NCBI RefSeq assembly: GCF_026625565.1
Contig: NZ_CP112998.1
Location: 1,986,501-2,050,500 of the forward strand
From: Dyadobacter pollutisoli
GTDB lineage: Bacteria > Bacteroidota > Bacteroidia > Cytophagales > Spirosomataceae
Reading direction: 5' to 3'
DNA length: 64,000 nt
Each line of letters opens with the position of its first letter. The first letter of the stretch is position 1. Of this stretch, positions 8,777-16,844 are shown piece by piece. The notes under the pieces are model-generated. The model had not been told where the DNA came from. It did not search any database and was given only the letters and a program-made list of their open reading frames with translations. The translations under genes were made by a program, and so were the position numbers.

Positions 8777-8858
8777 TGACCAGAAGGAGAGTCGAACTCC
8801 CATACCCGAAGGCACTACCCCCTCAAAGTAGCGTGTCTACCAATTTCACCACCTGGCC
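8777..8858 (-). tRNA. tRNA-Leu (anticodon GAG)
   Basis: On the minus strand GGCCAGG (8858-8852) pairs with TCTGGTC to form the acceptor stem, followed by discriminator A. The D arm contains TGGTAGACAC, the anticodon arm is CTACT-TTGAGGG-GGTAG with anticodon GAG (leucine CUC/CUU), a long class II variable arm (TGCCTTCGGGTA) is present, and the T arm has GGGAG-TTCGACT-CTCCT. CCA is not encoded (CAA follows the discriminator). 82 bases, as expected for tRNA-Leu. Confidence 0.96.
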
Positions 8859-8937
8859 GTGATTTTGTGATGCAAAAGTAATATTTTAATAATACGTCGC
8901 AAGACTTTGGCAGCATGTTTTTTGAATCGCCAGACTC

Positions 8938-10620
8938 CTAGGTGGACAACGGACGGCCCGCCGGAATGTTAATGCGCTGACGGTTTGTCGGGTATGCTGC
9001 TTTTTTGGCCGTGAATTTAGCGGTAACATATTCTACCATATCAATTTCGCCGGTTATGGTGTCGCCAACCAGCTTTCCGTAAAAGGTCATCACCACATTA
9101 TCGCCCGGCACACTGTACCTGCTTTGGAACCGCACCTCGTCACCGTCAATGTTGCCGACCAGTTCTCTGGTTGCAAATTCACCCTTATGCGTGCCGAAAA
9201 GCCAATTGCCGTCCTGTTTTTCGATCAGGAAAGTATGCTTGCTTTTGCTGGTATAAAAATCAATACTCACTTCCCATCTGCCGCTCACGTCTGCCGAAGG
9301 CGCTTTCATTTGCGCCTCTGCTTTCGGTGCGCTGCGTTTGCGGGAAAGGATCTCGTGTACGCGCTCGGCCACGATCTTGTCATTGCCTGGCCCCATCATA
9401 TAGGAAGCAATGGAAATAGAAGTGGTCGGAGCCGCCGAAGTATTTGCTGCCGCGCCTGCCTGAGATCTGCGGAAACCGGTTCCTACCGCGATCCGCGGTT
9501 TTGTCGTCGATAGTTCGTCGGCTACTTCCTGGCCGGTAATATTCAACTTGGTCGGGTCCCAGGTAATGGTCAGGTTGGGCGTGGCGTTGTTGAGTGCACC
9601 CTCTTCTGGTTCGCGGATCACCGCCTGCACGCTGTCAATGCCCGATACTTTCTTCACAATGGTGTCCAGCCACGAAACCCACGTTTTCATTTCAGCTTTA
9701 TGGTCGCGGACAGCCCATGCTTCCACGGCAGCCAGCATTCCCACAACCTCTTCACGGCCGATCTTGTTGTCGCGGCAAGGGCCGTGGTGCGGAGCGCTCG
9801 CTTGCCATGCCGACATTAAAATATCCTTACTACCCAGCATCAAACCTGCACATTGCGGCCCGCGGATCACTTTTCCGCCACTATATGCTACCACGGAAGC
9901 GCCTGCCTGCAAGTGAATGTTCGGAATGGTCAGTCTTTCCGCAGCGGCGTCTACCAAAATTGGTACATTCAATGGTTTGGCTAGTTTGGCCACATTCCGG
10001 ACCGACCACGGATCGCCGCCGGGCATCATGTAGATCATAGCAGTGCGGGGGTTCAATGCATTTTGGAGTTCTTCCAGCGTATCCACCGTGATGATTTTTA
10101 CGCCGCAGTTGCGTATCGCATGGTCGTACACGTTGCGGGACGAGCGCGGGATAATTACTTCTGTTTTTTCAAAACCTTCGAGGTTAGGGATGCGGATCAG
10201 TTTCTCAGGATTTCCGCCAGCGATAATTCCGGCAGTAACCTCATTCATTCCCGCGGCACAACCAGCCGACACCATTCCCCATTCCGCTCCCGTGATTTCG
10301 GCTAGCCGCTGACCCACGCCAAATGCCAGCTCGTCGATCTGGACGTTGTACTGGCAAGCATATTCCATAGCCTGTCGTACCTCGGGAAGTTCAATCGAAG
10401 CTCCGATAATGGTAAACGTACCGCGGCAATTGATGATCGGTTCTACACCAATGGACTGGTATATCTGCGGGCCGGCTTTCAATGGCCCGGGCGCTGACAC
10501 TGCCGCAGCGGTTTTTTTGAACCAGTTATTTTTACGATCGCTTTCGCCGAATGCATTGCTGACGACGCCGCCCGCAAGTGGTAAAAGGCTCAATTCTTTC
10601 AGGATTTCTCTACGTTTCAT
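8938..10620 (-). CDS. SelA-like / DgaE-like PLP-dependent enzyme with lipocalin-like tail
   Basis: 560 residues. The N-terminus (MKRREILKELSLLPLAGG) looks like a twin-arginine signal. The catalytic part (about 50-425) belongs to the fold type I PLP enzymes related to selenocysteine synthase and D-glucosaminate-6-phosphate ammonia-lyase: WGMVSAGCAAGMNEVTAG (phosphate-binding region), ILVDAAAE with Asp224 for the pyridine nitrogen, and SGGKVIRGPQ with Lys250 as the Schiff-base lysine. The last 100 residues (DVSGRWEVSIDF ... GEIDMVEYVTAKFTAKK) form a separate beta-rich domain. Relatives of this family are often next to an amidohydrolase; here only a 42-codon stub of such a gene remains just upstream. 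A role in amino-sugar or amino-acid breakdown outside the cytoplasm is inferred, and the substrate is unknown. Confidence 0.8.
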   Translation of the reverse strand: MKRREILKELSLLPLAGGVVSNAFGESDRKNNWFKKTAAAVSAPGPLKAGPQIYQSIGVEPIINCRGTFTIIGASIELPEVRQAMEYACQYNVQIDELAFGVGQRLAEITGAEWGMVSAGCAAGMNEVTAGIIAGGNPEKLIRIPNLEGFEKTEVIIPRSSRNVYDHAIRNCGVKIITVDTLEELQNALNPRTAMIYMMPGGDPWSVRNVAKLAKPLNVPILVDAAAERLTIPNIHLQAGASVVAYSGGKVIRGPQCAGLMLGSKDILMSAWQASAPHHGPCRDNKIGREEVVGMLAAVEAWAVRDHKAEMKTWVSWLDTIVKKVSGIDSVQAVIREPEEGALNNATPNLTITWDPTKLNITGQEVADELSTTKPRIAVGTGFRRSQAGAAANTSAAPTTSISIASYMMGPGNDKIVAERVHEILSRKRSAPKAEAQMKAPSADVSGRWEVSIDFYTSKSKHTFLIEKQDGNWLFGTHKGEFATRELVGNIDGDEVRFQSRYSVPGDNVVMTFYGKLVGDTITGEIDMVEYVTAKFTAKKAAYPTNRQRINIPAGRPLST

Positions 10621-10679
10621 CTATGGTTAGGAATTTAAATTTTTGTTATGAGCGGTTAGTTTTTTGGTGCCTCCAGGCA

Positions 10680-10808
10680 TCAATATTGTTTTTTCGGGCA
10701 CATGACATCGCCGTCTGTAATGACAATGCTGTACTTCTTTTGCTGCGACCACGCGGTTTGGAAAAAAATACAAAAAAATAGCAGAAGAACGTAACGGTTT
10801 AACTTCAT
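10680..10808 (-). pseudogene. Amidohydrolase N-terminal remnant
   Basis: A 42-codon frame from ATG 10808 to TGA 10680-10682. It begins with a clear signal peptide (MKLNRYVLLLFFCIFFQTAW, then SQQKK) and continues YSIVITDGDVMCPKK, which is the first beta-strand pattern of dihydroorotase-like amidohydrolases (Y-D-x-x-I-x-G-G-x-V-x-D-P-x). It then stops after QY, 60 bases before the PLP enzyme start. The metal-binding HxH region and the remaining 350 or so residues are absent from the window. I read it as the left-over start of an amidohydrolase gene whose body was deleted. A small secreted peptide is a less likely alternative. Confidence 0.5.
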
Positions 10809-11047
10809 ACTCGGTCACGGGTTTAGTGAAAGTGAGGCTTTATACAATGAATTGACAACAAGCCTGATATGATCAGGACACACAATTTGGGTGACAACCC
10901 CCATCGGTGCGGGACAATTATTTTTACCAAAAAAAGATAACCCGGAAAGGTACATTTTTGGAATGTAAAAAAAATGATTTTTCGGTCATTACACTGCAAC
11001 AAGGGCATTATTTAGCGCGTAAAATAGTTTGTCTAACCCTGTTCTTC

Positions 11048-12784
11048 ATGAAGCTTTTTCTACATGCATTTGCGTTTGCTTATTTATTGATTGTCCCCGC
11101 CCTGGCGCAGGTGGATTGCAGTAACATCGGTTTTGAAAAAGGTAGCACGGCAGGGTGGGTACTCACTTATGGAACTGTCACGGATGCAAACCAGGCCACG
11201 GTGTACCAAAGTGAAATCAGCGGAACCAGCGATCATTATGTGACCAGTATCAGCGACGGCAATGATGCCAAAATTCCTTCCATACCCATGGTCGCTCCCG
11301 GTAGTACGCACTCGATACGCATCGGGAATATCAACGAAGGAAGCCATTACAGCCGGATCCACGCCGATTATACCGTCACGGCAGACAACACATTGTTTCA
11401 ATATAAATTTGCGGTCGTATTGCAAAATACCAGCGGGACAGGCGGGCAGGCCAATCACGAACCGTATCAGAAACCGGGATTCAACATTCTTATTTTTGAC
11501 AGCAATGGAGAAGAACTGCCATGCAGCAGCTACGACATTCAATTGCAGGGCAACAATACGGTCGACGGTTTCCAGACTTCCGGCGACATTCAGTACCGTA
11601 ACTGGACGACCGGTGCCATTGATCTCAGAAATTTTGTAGGTAAAACCATTACGATCGTGGTCACCGCGCACGGATGCACCCGTATGAGGCATTTCGGATA
11701 TGCCTATTTTGATGCCGAATGTTTAAAATCTGAGATCAAAACCACGTCCAACTGCCCCGACGAGGAAGGTTTTCTGACCCTGGCAGCGCCGACGGGATTT
11801 GGTCAATATCAATGGAGTAATGGTGCCAGCACACAGAATGTAAAAGTAAAAGCGAGTCTGGGCGACAAGTACCACGTCGATCTCACACCGCTGGGCAGCC
11901 TGGAAGCGAGCTGCGCGCTGGGTCTGGATTATACCATTGCATTCAGGCAGAGCTCCGCCGCGATCGACAGTACGATTTGTGAAGGCGAGCAGGTTGCATT
12001 GGGCGATACCATTTACCGGACCAGCGGAACATTTATCCGAAACATCAGTAAAAGTAATGTGTGTGATAGTACAGTGACTTTGACATTGAAGGTAAACCCG
12101 GTCAGCAGTTTTACTCAAAATATCAAGATCTGTAAAGGAGAGACTTTGGCGGTAGGAGATTCGCTGTATGCGGTTTCGGGAAATTATATCAACCACATTC
12201 CCAAGATCACAGGCTGCGACAGCACCGTTATCACCAACCTGGAAGTCATTCAAATGGACGTTTCCGTGACCCCGACGTTGTCTATTACGCAGGGCGACAG
12301 CGTGCAGATACACGCGCTGGTGGAACCGTCGGGGAGCTATCATTACCTGTGGTCACCCTCCACATTGTCCTGCATTACCTGTCGGGAACCATGGGCGTCA
12401 CCACCAGTTTCTACCGTTTATACATTACAGGTGACAGACAGTGAGCAGGTTTGCAAGCAATCGGCGAAAGTGCAGGTTTACGTCAAGCCGTGCGGCATTT
12501 ACGCGCCGGAAGCATTTTCGCCTAATCACGATGAGCAGAATGAAGTGTTTTATGTTTACGGGAATAAATGCGTCAAGCTGATCCGGACCATGTTTATTTA
12601 CAGCCGCTGGGGTGAGGTTATTTTTCAGAAGGAAAATTTTGCCGCATCAGATCCTGCCTCGGGGTGGGATGGAACCTACCACGGCACGTTGACGGCAGCG
12701 GGTGTTTATCCCTACAAAATCAAGGTAGAGCTGACAAACGGATCGTTCCTCGACTTTTCGGGTGTTGTGAATTTGCTGAGATAA
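11048..12784 (+). CDS. Secreted protein with gliding-motility-type (CHU_C, T9SS type B) C-terminal domain
   Basis: 578 residues from the ATG at 11048 (MKLFLHAFAFAYLLIVPALAQ, a clean signal peptide); the frame is open upstream to 10907 but that part is polar and not signal-like. The first 220 residues are a beta-rich domain rich in Asn/Gly/Ser. The middle contains two related modules of about 75 residues (DSTICEGEQVALGDTIYRTSG and QNIKICKGETLAVGDSLYAVSG, each ending CDSTV), a repeat typical of large adhesion-like Bacteroidota proteins. A segment with SITQGDSVQIHALV and LSCITC follows. The final 90 residues (YAPEAFSPNHDEQNEVFYV ... MFIYSRWGEVIFQKE ... GWDGTYHG ... VYPYKIKVELTNG) are the type B sorting domain recognised by the type IX system. 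Likely a cell-surface or secreted structural protein. Confidence 0.85.
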   Translation: MKLFLHAFAFAYLLIVPALAQVDCSNIGFEKGSTAGWVLTYGTVTDANQATVYQSEISGTSDHYVTSISDGNDAKIPSIPMVAPGSTHSIRIGNINEGSHYSRIHADYTVTADNTLFQYKFAVVLQNTSGTGGQANHEPYQKPGFNILIFDSNGEELPCSSYDIQLQGNNTVDGFQTSGDIQYRNWTTGAIDLRNFVGKTITIVVTAHGCTRMRHFGYAYFDAECLKSEIKTTSNCPDEEGFLTLAAPTGFGQYQWSNGASTQNVKVKASLGDKYHVDLTPLGSLEASCALGLDYTIAFRQSSAAIDSTICEGEQVALGDTIYRTSGTFIRNISKSNVCDSTVTLTLKVNPVSSFTQNIKICKGETLAVGDSLYAVSGNYINHIPKITGCDSTVITNLEVIQMDVSVTPTLSITQGDSVQIHALVEPSGSYHYLWSPSTLSCITCREPWASPPVSTVYTLQVTDSEQVCKQSAKVQVYVKPCGIYAPEAFSPNHDEQNEVFYVYGNKCVKLIRTMFIYSRWGEVIFQKENFAASDPASGWDGTYHGTLTAAGVYPYKIKVELTNGSFLDFSGVVNLLR

Positions 12785-12823
12785 TGATCCTGCTTGTCAG
12801 CCCTTAGAACGGATTCGACTGTT

Positions 12824-13324
12824 TTACGCTCCATTGTAAGCCTTTTCGAGCGCCGCGATGTCCAGTTTCTTCATCGGGAACATGGCATTCATCGCTCTTT
12901 TGGTTCGCTCATCGTTTGGGTCGGCGACCATATCGGCGAACATAACGGGTACTACCTGCCATGAAACACCGAATTTGTCTTTTAGCCAGCCGCATTGCTG
13001 CGCTTTTGGGTCACCGCCGTCAGTTAGTTTATCCCAATAGTAATCGATTTCTTCCTGCGTTTCGCAATCGATAATGAAGGATATGGCTTCGTTAAACTGG
13101 AATATAGGCCCGCCATTGAGCCCCACAAATTTTTGCCCTTCCAATTCAAATTCAATGGTCATGACTGTTCCGGGCTGCTTACCATGAAACTCAAAACCCT
13201 CCTCGCCGTAGCGGGTGATCCTTCCGATAGATCCATTTTTGAAAACTGAGACATAAAATCTTGCCGCGTCTTCGGTTTCGGAGTCAAACCATAAATTACT
13301 GGTGATTTTCTGTGTTAGTGCCAT
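12824..13324 (-). CDS. VOC-fold protein, PhnB / 3-demethylubiquinone methyltransferase-like family
   Basis: 166 residues from ATG 13324 (MALTQKITSNLWFD); upstream frame to 13432 is ignored because it lacks family similarity. The protein shows two beta-alpha-beta-beta-beta halves of the vicinal oxygen chelate fold: ITSNLWFDSETEDAARFYVSVF, VMTIEFELEGQKFVGLNGGP, FNEAISFIIDCETQEEIDYYWDKL and CGWLKDKFGVSWQVVPV. The motif GWLKDKFGVSWQ is characteristic of PhnB-like proteins. Despite the database name of the family, these are usually of unknown function and not methyltransferases. The gene is convergent with the gliding-type protein and isolated otherwise. Confidence 0.85.
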   Translation of the reverse strand: MALTQKITSNLWFDSETEDAARFYVSVFKNGSIGRITRYGEEGFEFHGKQPGTVMTIEFELEGQKFVGLNGGPIFQFNEAISFIIDCETQEEIDYYWDKLTDGGDPKAQQCGWLKDKFGVSWQVVPVMFADMVADPNDERTKRAMNAMFPMKKLDIAALEKAYNGA

Positions 13325-13704
13325 GATTTTAAATCTTTTTGATAATGGATTGTACAAATTTATGTTTTCGTGCACACTTGCATGCGGTGTGAAACTGACA
13401 ATTTCGGGGGGTGATTGCGACAGGAACTTCAATATTGAAATAATACAAATTATCGAAAAGCTTTTACTGTATTTCGATAATTTTAGATTAATTCACTTTG
13501 TGTCTTTTTAACACTTTCTTATTTTTTCGATTGGTTGCTTTATGCTTCCGCAAACGTTCCCGGCATCGTGTGCAGAAATAAAAAGTAGAAAATGCTTGCA
13601 TAGTAAATGGAGTGAAAATAGACTTGATCATGGTTTCGATTGGACTTTATCAATTAAAAACCGGGGTATTATTAAAATAATGATATTTTAAATAGCTCGA
13701 TTAC
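13325..13704 (+). other. Non-coding leader upstream of the first SusC gene
   Basis: About 380 bases without a convincing gene. AT-rich, especially the last 150 bases. It holds one strong inverted repeat at 13448-13482 (separate entry) and a TATTATTAAAATAATGATATTTTAAATA stretch, given here in part as TATTATTAAAATAATG, just before the susC start. Likely promoter and control region of the first PUL. Confidence 0.6.
13448..13482. promoter_or_regulatory. 11-bp perfect inverted repeat upstream of susC (PUL 1)
   Basis: AATTATCGAAA (13448-13458) and TTTCGATAATT (13472-13482) form a perfect inverted repeat with 13 bases between. There is no T tract after either arm, and it lies 223 bases before the susC start, so an operator for a dimeric regulator is a better reading than a terminator. 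The regulator is not identified. Confidence 0.45.
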
Positions 13705-16700
13705 ATGACAAAAAATTTTCTACTCACTTTATTCCTTCTCGCTTCGGCATTGAGTGGAATAGCACAGACCCGCTCGCTGAAGGGCGTGGTGACGGACGGT
13801 CTTTCGAAGGAACCGCTGGCCGGTGTTTCGGTTTTACTGGCCGGAACAAATACGGGCAGCTCTACTGATGCGGAAGGGAAATTCTTATTAAATGTTCCCT
13901 CAGGTGGCGGTAGCGTCATTATTAGCTATGTGGGTTTTGTCAAACAGACCATTGAGATCGGCAATCGTACTTCGCTGGACGTAGTCCTGGAACCGGACGT
14001 AAAAGCACTGGAAGACGTGGTCGTCATCGGTTACGGAGAGCAGAAAAGATCACACCTCACCGGTGCAGTAGCAACAGTGAAAGTGAGCCAGATTGATGAG
14101 TTGCCTGTTGGAGACATTACCTCAGCATTGGCGGGCAAGCTGCCGGGCGTATCAGTGAGCGGCGGAACGGCCAGGCCAGGTACAGCGGCATCTATCGTGA
14201 TCCGTAATCCTACCAAAGCCTCGAAGGACGGAGGAACCAATTCCCCATTGTATGTCATTGACGACGTGGTGCGTACCGAGGCCGATTTCCAGCTGCTGGA
14301 CGCATCTGAAATAGAAAATCTATCCATTCTGAAAGATGGTGCCGCGGCGGTTTACGGTGCCAGGGCTGCGCTGGGCGTGGTGGTTGTACGGACGAAACGC
14401 GGCAAAGCAGGCAAGCCGCAGGTGAATTACACCACCACTTTCGGAAGCTCGGAAGCATCTTATAAGCCAAAAGTAATGAATGGCGTACAACTTGCTACCT
14501 ACCTGAACGACTACAACAAAACAAGGGGCCTGGCTGCGACGGATCCGGAATTTTACTCGCCCGACGAGCTTGAACATTTCAAGAACAATAATTACAATTG
14601 GTTTGATATGGCCTGGAAACCGTCGCTGAACACCAGGCACACAGTCAATATCAGTGGTGGAACTGAGCGCGCGACATTTTTTGCTGGCGCGGCTTATTTT
14701 TACCAAAATGGTAATGTGGACAATATCAGCTATAAAAAATGGAATTTCCGCGCCAGTACCGATGTGAAGGTGACCAATCACATTAAAGTCGGCCTGGGCG
14801 TGAGCGGTAATTTGTCGGATAATAAGCTGTTTTATCTAAAACAGGGTGGTGAAAATGTTGAAAAGGATGTGACCAATCTTTTGAACACGCCACAGTTTAT
14901 CCCACCCTATGTGGGCGGCCTTCCGGTGTTGCTGCCGGGTGGTTCGAGTACAACCGGCTTTCATTTTTTTGAAGCCCAAAAACTCAACAACTACACCCGT
15001 GCCAGAAACGTGGTGCTCAATATCAATGCCTACCTGGAATATAATGTGCCGTTTGTTCCGGGCCTGAAAATCAGGACAGTTTACAACAAAAATCTGGGCA
15101 ATGACTGGGGAAAGCAGTTTGGTACCTATTATAAAGTGTATGGGTTTTCGATGCAAGGCGAGAACAGGCACATTTTCGGAGGTACACCCAACGCACCGAC
15201 CAGGCTTAACAATGGTGACAGGCTTCGGTTCAATCCGGGATATACGGATGGCTATCAGATGAATGTCAACCTGAGCTATGCAAAGGATTTCGGCAGACAT
15301 TCGGTGAGTGCACTGGCCCTTGTGGAGCAGTCGGAAATTTATTCTGAAAGCATTGCCACGATGAAGGAAGGTATTTTTGAAGGCGGAAATGACTATTTAA
15401 TGTCGGCACTGGGAGCAAAGGATATTGGTCCTAACTCGGCCAATGAAACAGGGATACTGTCCTACGTGGGCCGCCTTAATTACAGCTACGCTGACAAATA
15501 CCTTTTGGAAGCATCATTCAGAAGGGATGCTTCCACCAAGTTTGCGCCCGAATATCGCTGGGGCACATTCCCACAATTATCTGCCGGTTGGGTCATTTCG
15601 GAGGAGAATTTATTCAAAGAAAAAGTCGCATTCGTTAATTTCCTGAAACTGCGGGCATCGATCGGATTTTTGGGGGGCGACCGTACTGCGGCCTGGCAAT
15701 GGTTGCAGCGTTATACGCCCCAGGCTTCCAATGGAGCAGTTTTTGGCGGAAACAGCGACCGAACTGTTGGCATCAAACTGGAAAAACTACCTAATTACTT
15801 TGGCCGCTGGGATGATGTAACCAAGAAGAACATCGGTCTGGACGCGTCATTTCTCAACAACAGATTGTCGGCCACTGTGGATGCATTTCACGATCACGGG
15901 TACAACCTGCTGACCACGCTTTCGTCCTCAGTTCCACTCACAGTCGGTTCAGTGATGCCTTCTGAAAACTTCGAAACAGTGAATTCGTTTGGTTTTGAAT
16001 TTTCTACCGGCTGGAATGATAAGATAGGAAAGAATATCAATTACAACGTAAATGCATTCCTCGCCTGGAACGACAACCGTAATGTGCTAGTGGATGTGGC
16101 CAATGTGAATGTGGGTACCTGGCTGGATCCTACCGGCATGTCGAGTGACCGCGGTGTGCGCGGCTACCGTTATCTGGGTATGTTCAGGTCGCAGCAGGAA
16201 GTGGACCAGTACCTCGAAAAGAATGCAGATTACTCTATTTTTGGACAAAAACCCAAACCGGGAATGCTATACTACCAGGACATTCGCGGTCCACGGCAGA
16301 CAGACGGAAGCTACGCCGCACCGGACGGGAAAATCACCGAGGACGATGAGGATTGGCTGACTAATAAAGAAAACAACCACTATACTTTCGGCGTTTCGCT
16401 AGGTTTTGGCTTTAAAGGTTTCAGGCTGGATATGGTCACGGCCGGGTCATTCGGCGGGCAGGCCTCCATTGAATCGGACGCACGTAAAAAAGCGGGCAAG
16501 GATGTGTCACGGCCTGTTTTTTGGGCTGATCATTACACGCCTGAAAACCCGAACGCAAAGTATCCTGATCCTTTTTACGAGGATACTTATAATGTGGTAT
16601 CGTCATTTTGGTTCCGGAATTCATTTTCCCTGCGTATGCGTAGCCTGAACGTATCGTACGCGCTCGGTCCGAATGTCACGAAGCGCCTGGGTGTAACTGC

Positions 16701-16833
16701 CCTGAAATTCATCGGCGTGGCTATGAACCCTGTCAATTTTTACAATCCATACGACTACAAAGACGCGGCCGGTACCTATAATGTATACCCGGTGATGCGG
16801 ACATGGTCTTTGGGATTAAACCTTACACTTTAA
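13705..16833 (+). CDS. SusC-like TonB-dependent outer-membrane transporter, PUL 1
   Basis: 1,042 residues, the usual SusC length. Signal peptide 1-21 (LLTLFLLASALSGIAQ), then a carboxypeptidase-regulatory-like beta-sandwich (RSLKGVVTDGLSKEPLAGVSV, residues 24-97), the conserved hinge LEDVVVIGYGEQKRS (102-116), plug domain (TSALAGKLPGVSVSGG, GTNSPLYVIDDVVRTE, IENLSILKDGAAAVYGARAALGVVVVRTKRG) and a 22-strand barrel ending in an aromatic-type strand (TWSLGLNLTL). It imports oligosaccharides across the outer membrane with TonB energy, together with the SusD partner encoded 11 bases downstream. The adjoining pectate lyase suggests pectin-derived oligosaccharides as cargo. Confidence 0.95.
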   Translation: MTKNFLLTLFLLASALSGIAQTRSLKGVVTDGLSKEPLAGVSVLLAGTNTGSSTDAEGKFLLNVPSGGGSVIISYVGFVKQTIEIGNRTSLDVVLEPDVKALEDVVVIGYGEQKRSHLTGAVATVKVSQIDELPVGDITSALAGKLPGVSVSGGTARPGTAASIVIRNPTKASKDGGTNSPLYVIDDVVRTEADFQLLDASEIENLSILKDGAAAVYGARAALGVVVVRTKRGKAGKPQVNYTTTFGSSEASYKPKVMNGVQLATYLNDYNKTRGLAATDPEFYSPDELEHFKNNNYNWFDMAWKPSLNTRHTVNISGGTERATFFAGAAYFYQNGNVDNISYKKWNFRASTDVKVTNHIKVGLGVSGNLSDNKLFYLKQGGENVEKDVTNLLNTPQFIPPYVGGLPVLLPGGSSTTGFHFFEAQKLNNYTRARNVVLNINAYLEYNVPFVPGLKIRTVYNKNLGNDWGKQFGTYYKVYGFSMQGENRHIFGGTPNAPTRLNNGDRLRFNPGYTDGYQMNVNLSYAKDFGRHSVSALALVEQSEIYSESIATMKEGIFEGGNDYLMSALGAKDIGPNSANETGILSYVGRLNYSYADKYLLEASFRRDASTKFAPEYRWGTFPQLSAGWVISEENLFKEKVAFVNFLKLRASIGFLGGDRTAAWQWLQRYTPQASNGAVFGGNSDRTVGIKLEKLPNYFGRWDDVTKKNIGLDASFLNNRLSATVDAFHDHGYNLLTTLSSSVPLTVGSVMPSENFETVNSFGFEFSTGWNDKIGKNINYNVNAFLAWNDNRNVLVDVANVNVGTWLDPTGMSSDRGVRGYRYLGMFRSQQEVDQYLEKNADYSIFGQKPKPGMLYYQDIRGPRQTDGSYAAPDGKITEDDEDWLTNKENNHYTFGVSLGFGFKGFRLDMVTAGSFGGQASIESDARKKAGKDVSRPVFWADHYTPENPNAKYPDPFYEDTYNVVSSFWFRNSFSLRMRSLNVSYALGPNVTKRLGVTALKFIGVAMNPVNFYNPYDYKDAAGTYNVYPVMRTWSLGLNLTL

Positions 16834-16844
16834 AACTGACTGAA

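Noticed and set aside
10627..10818. 63-codon minus-strand frame upstream of the PLP enzyme
   Set aside because: A different frame at 10680-10808 has a signal peptide and an amidohydrolase-like strand; the 63-codon one has neither.
13601..13681. 16-codon frame (start about 13631) before susC as a leader peptide
   Set aside because: Too short, no conserved features and no link to a regulatory hairpin; not supportable.
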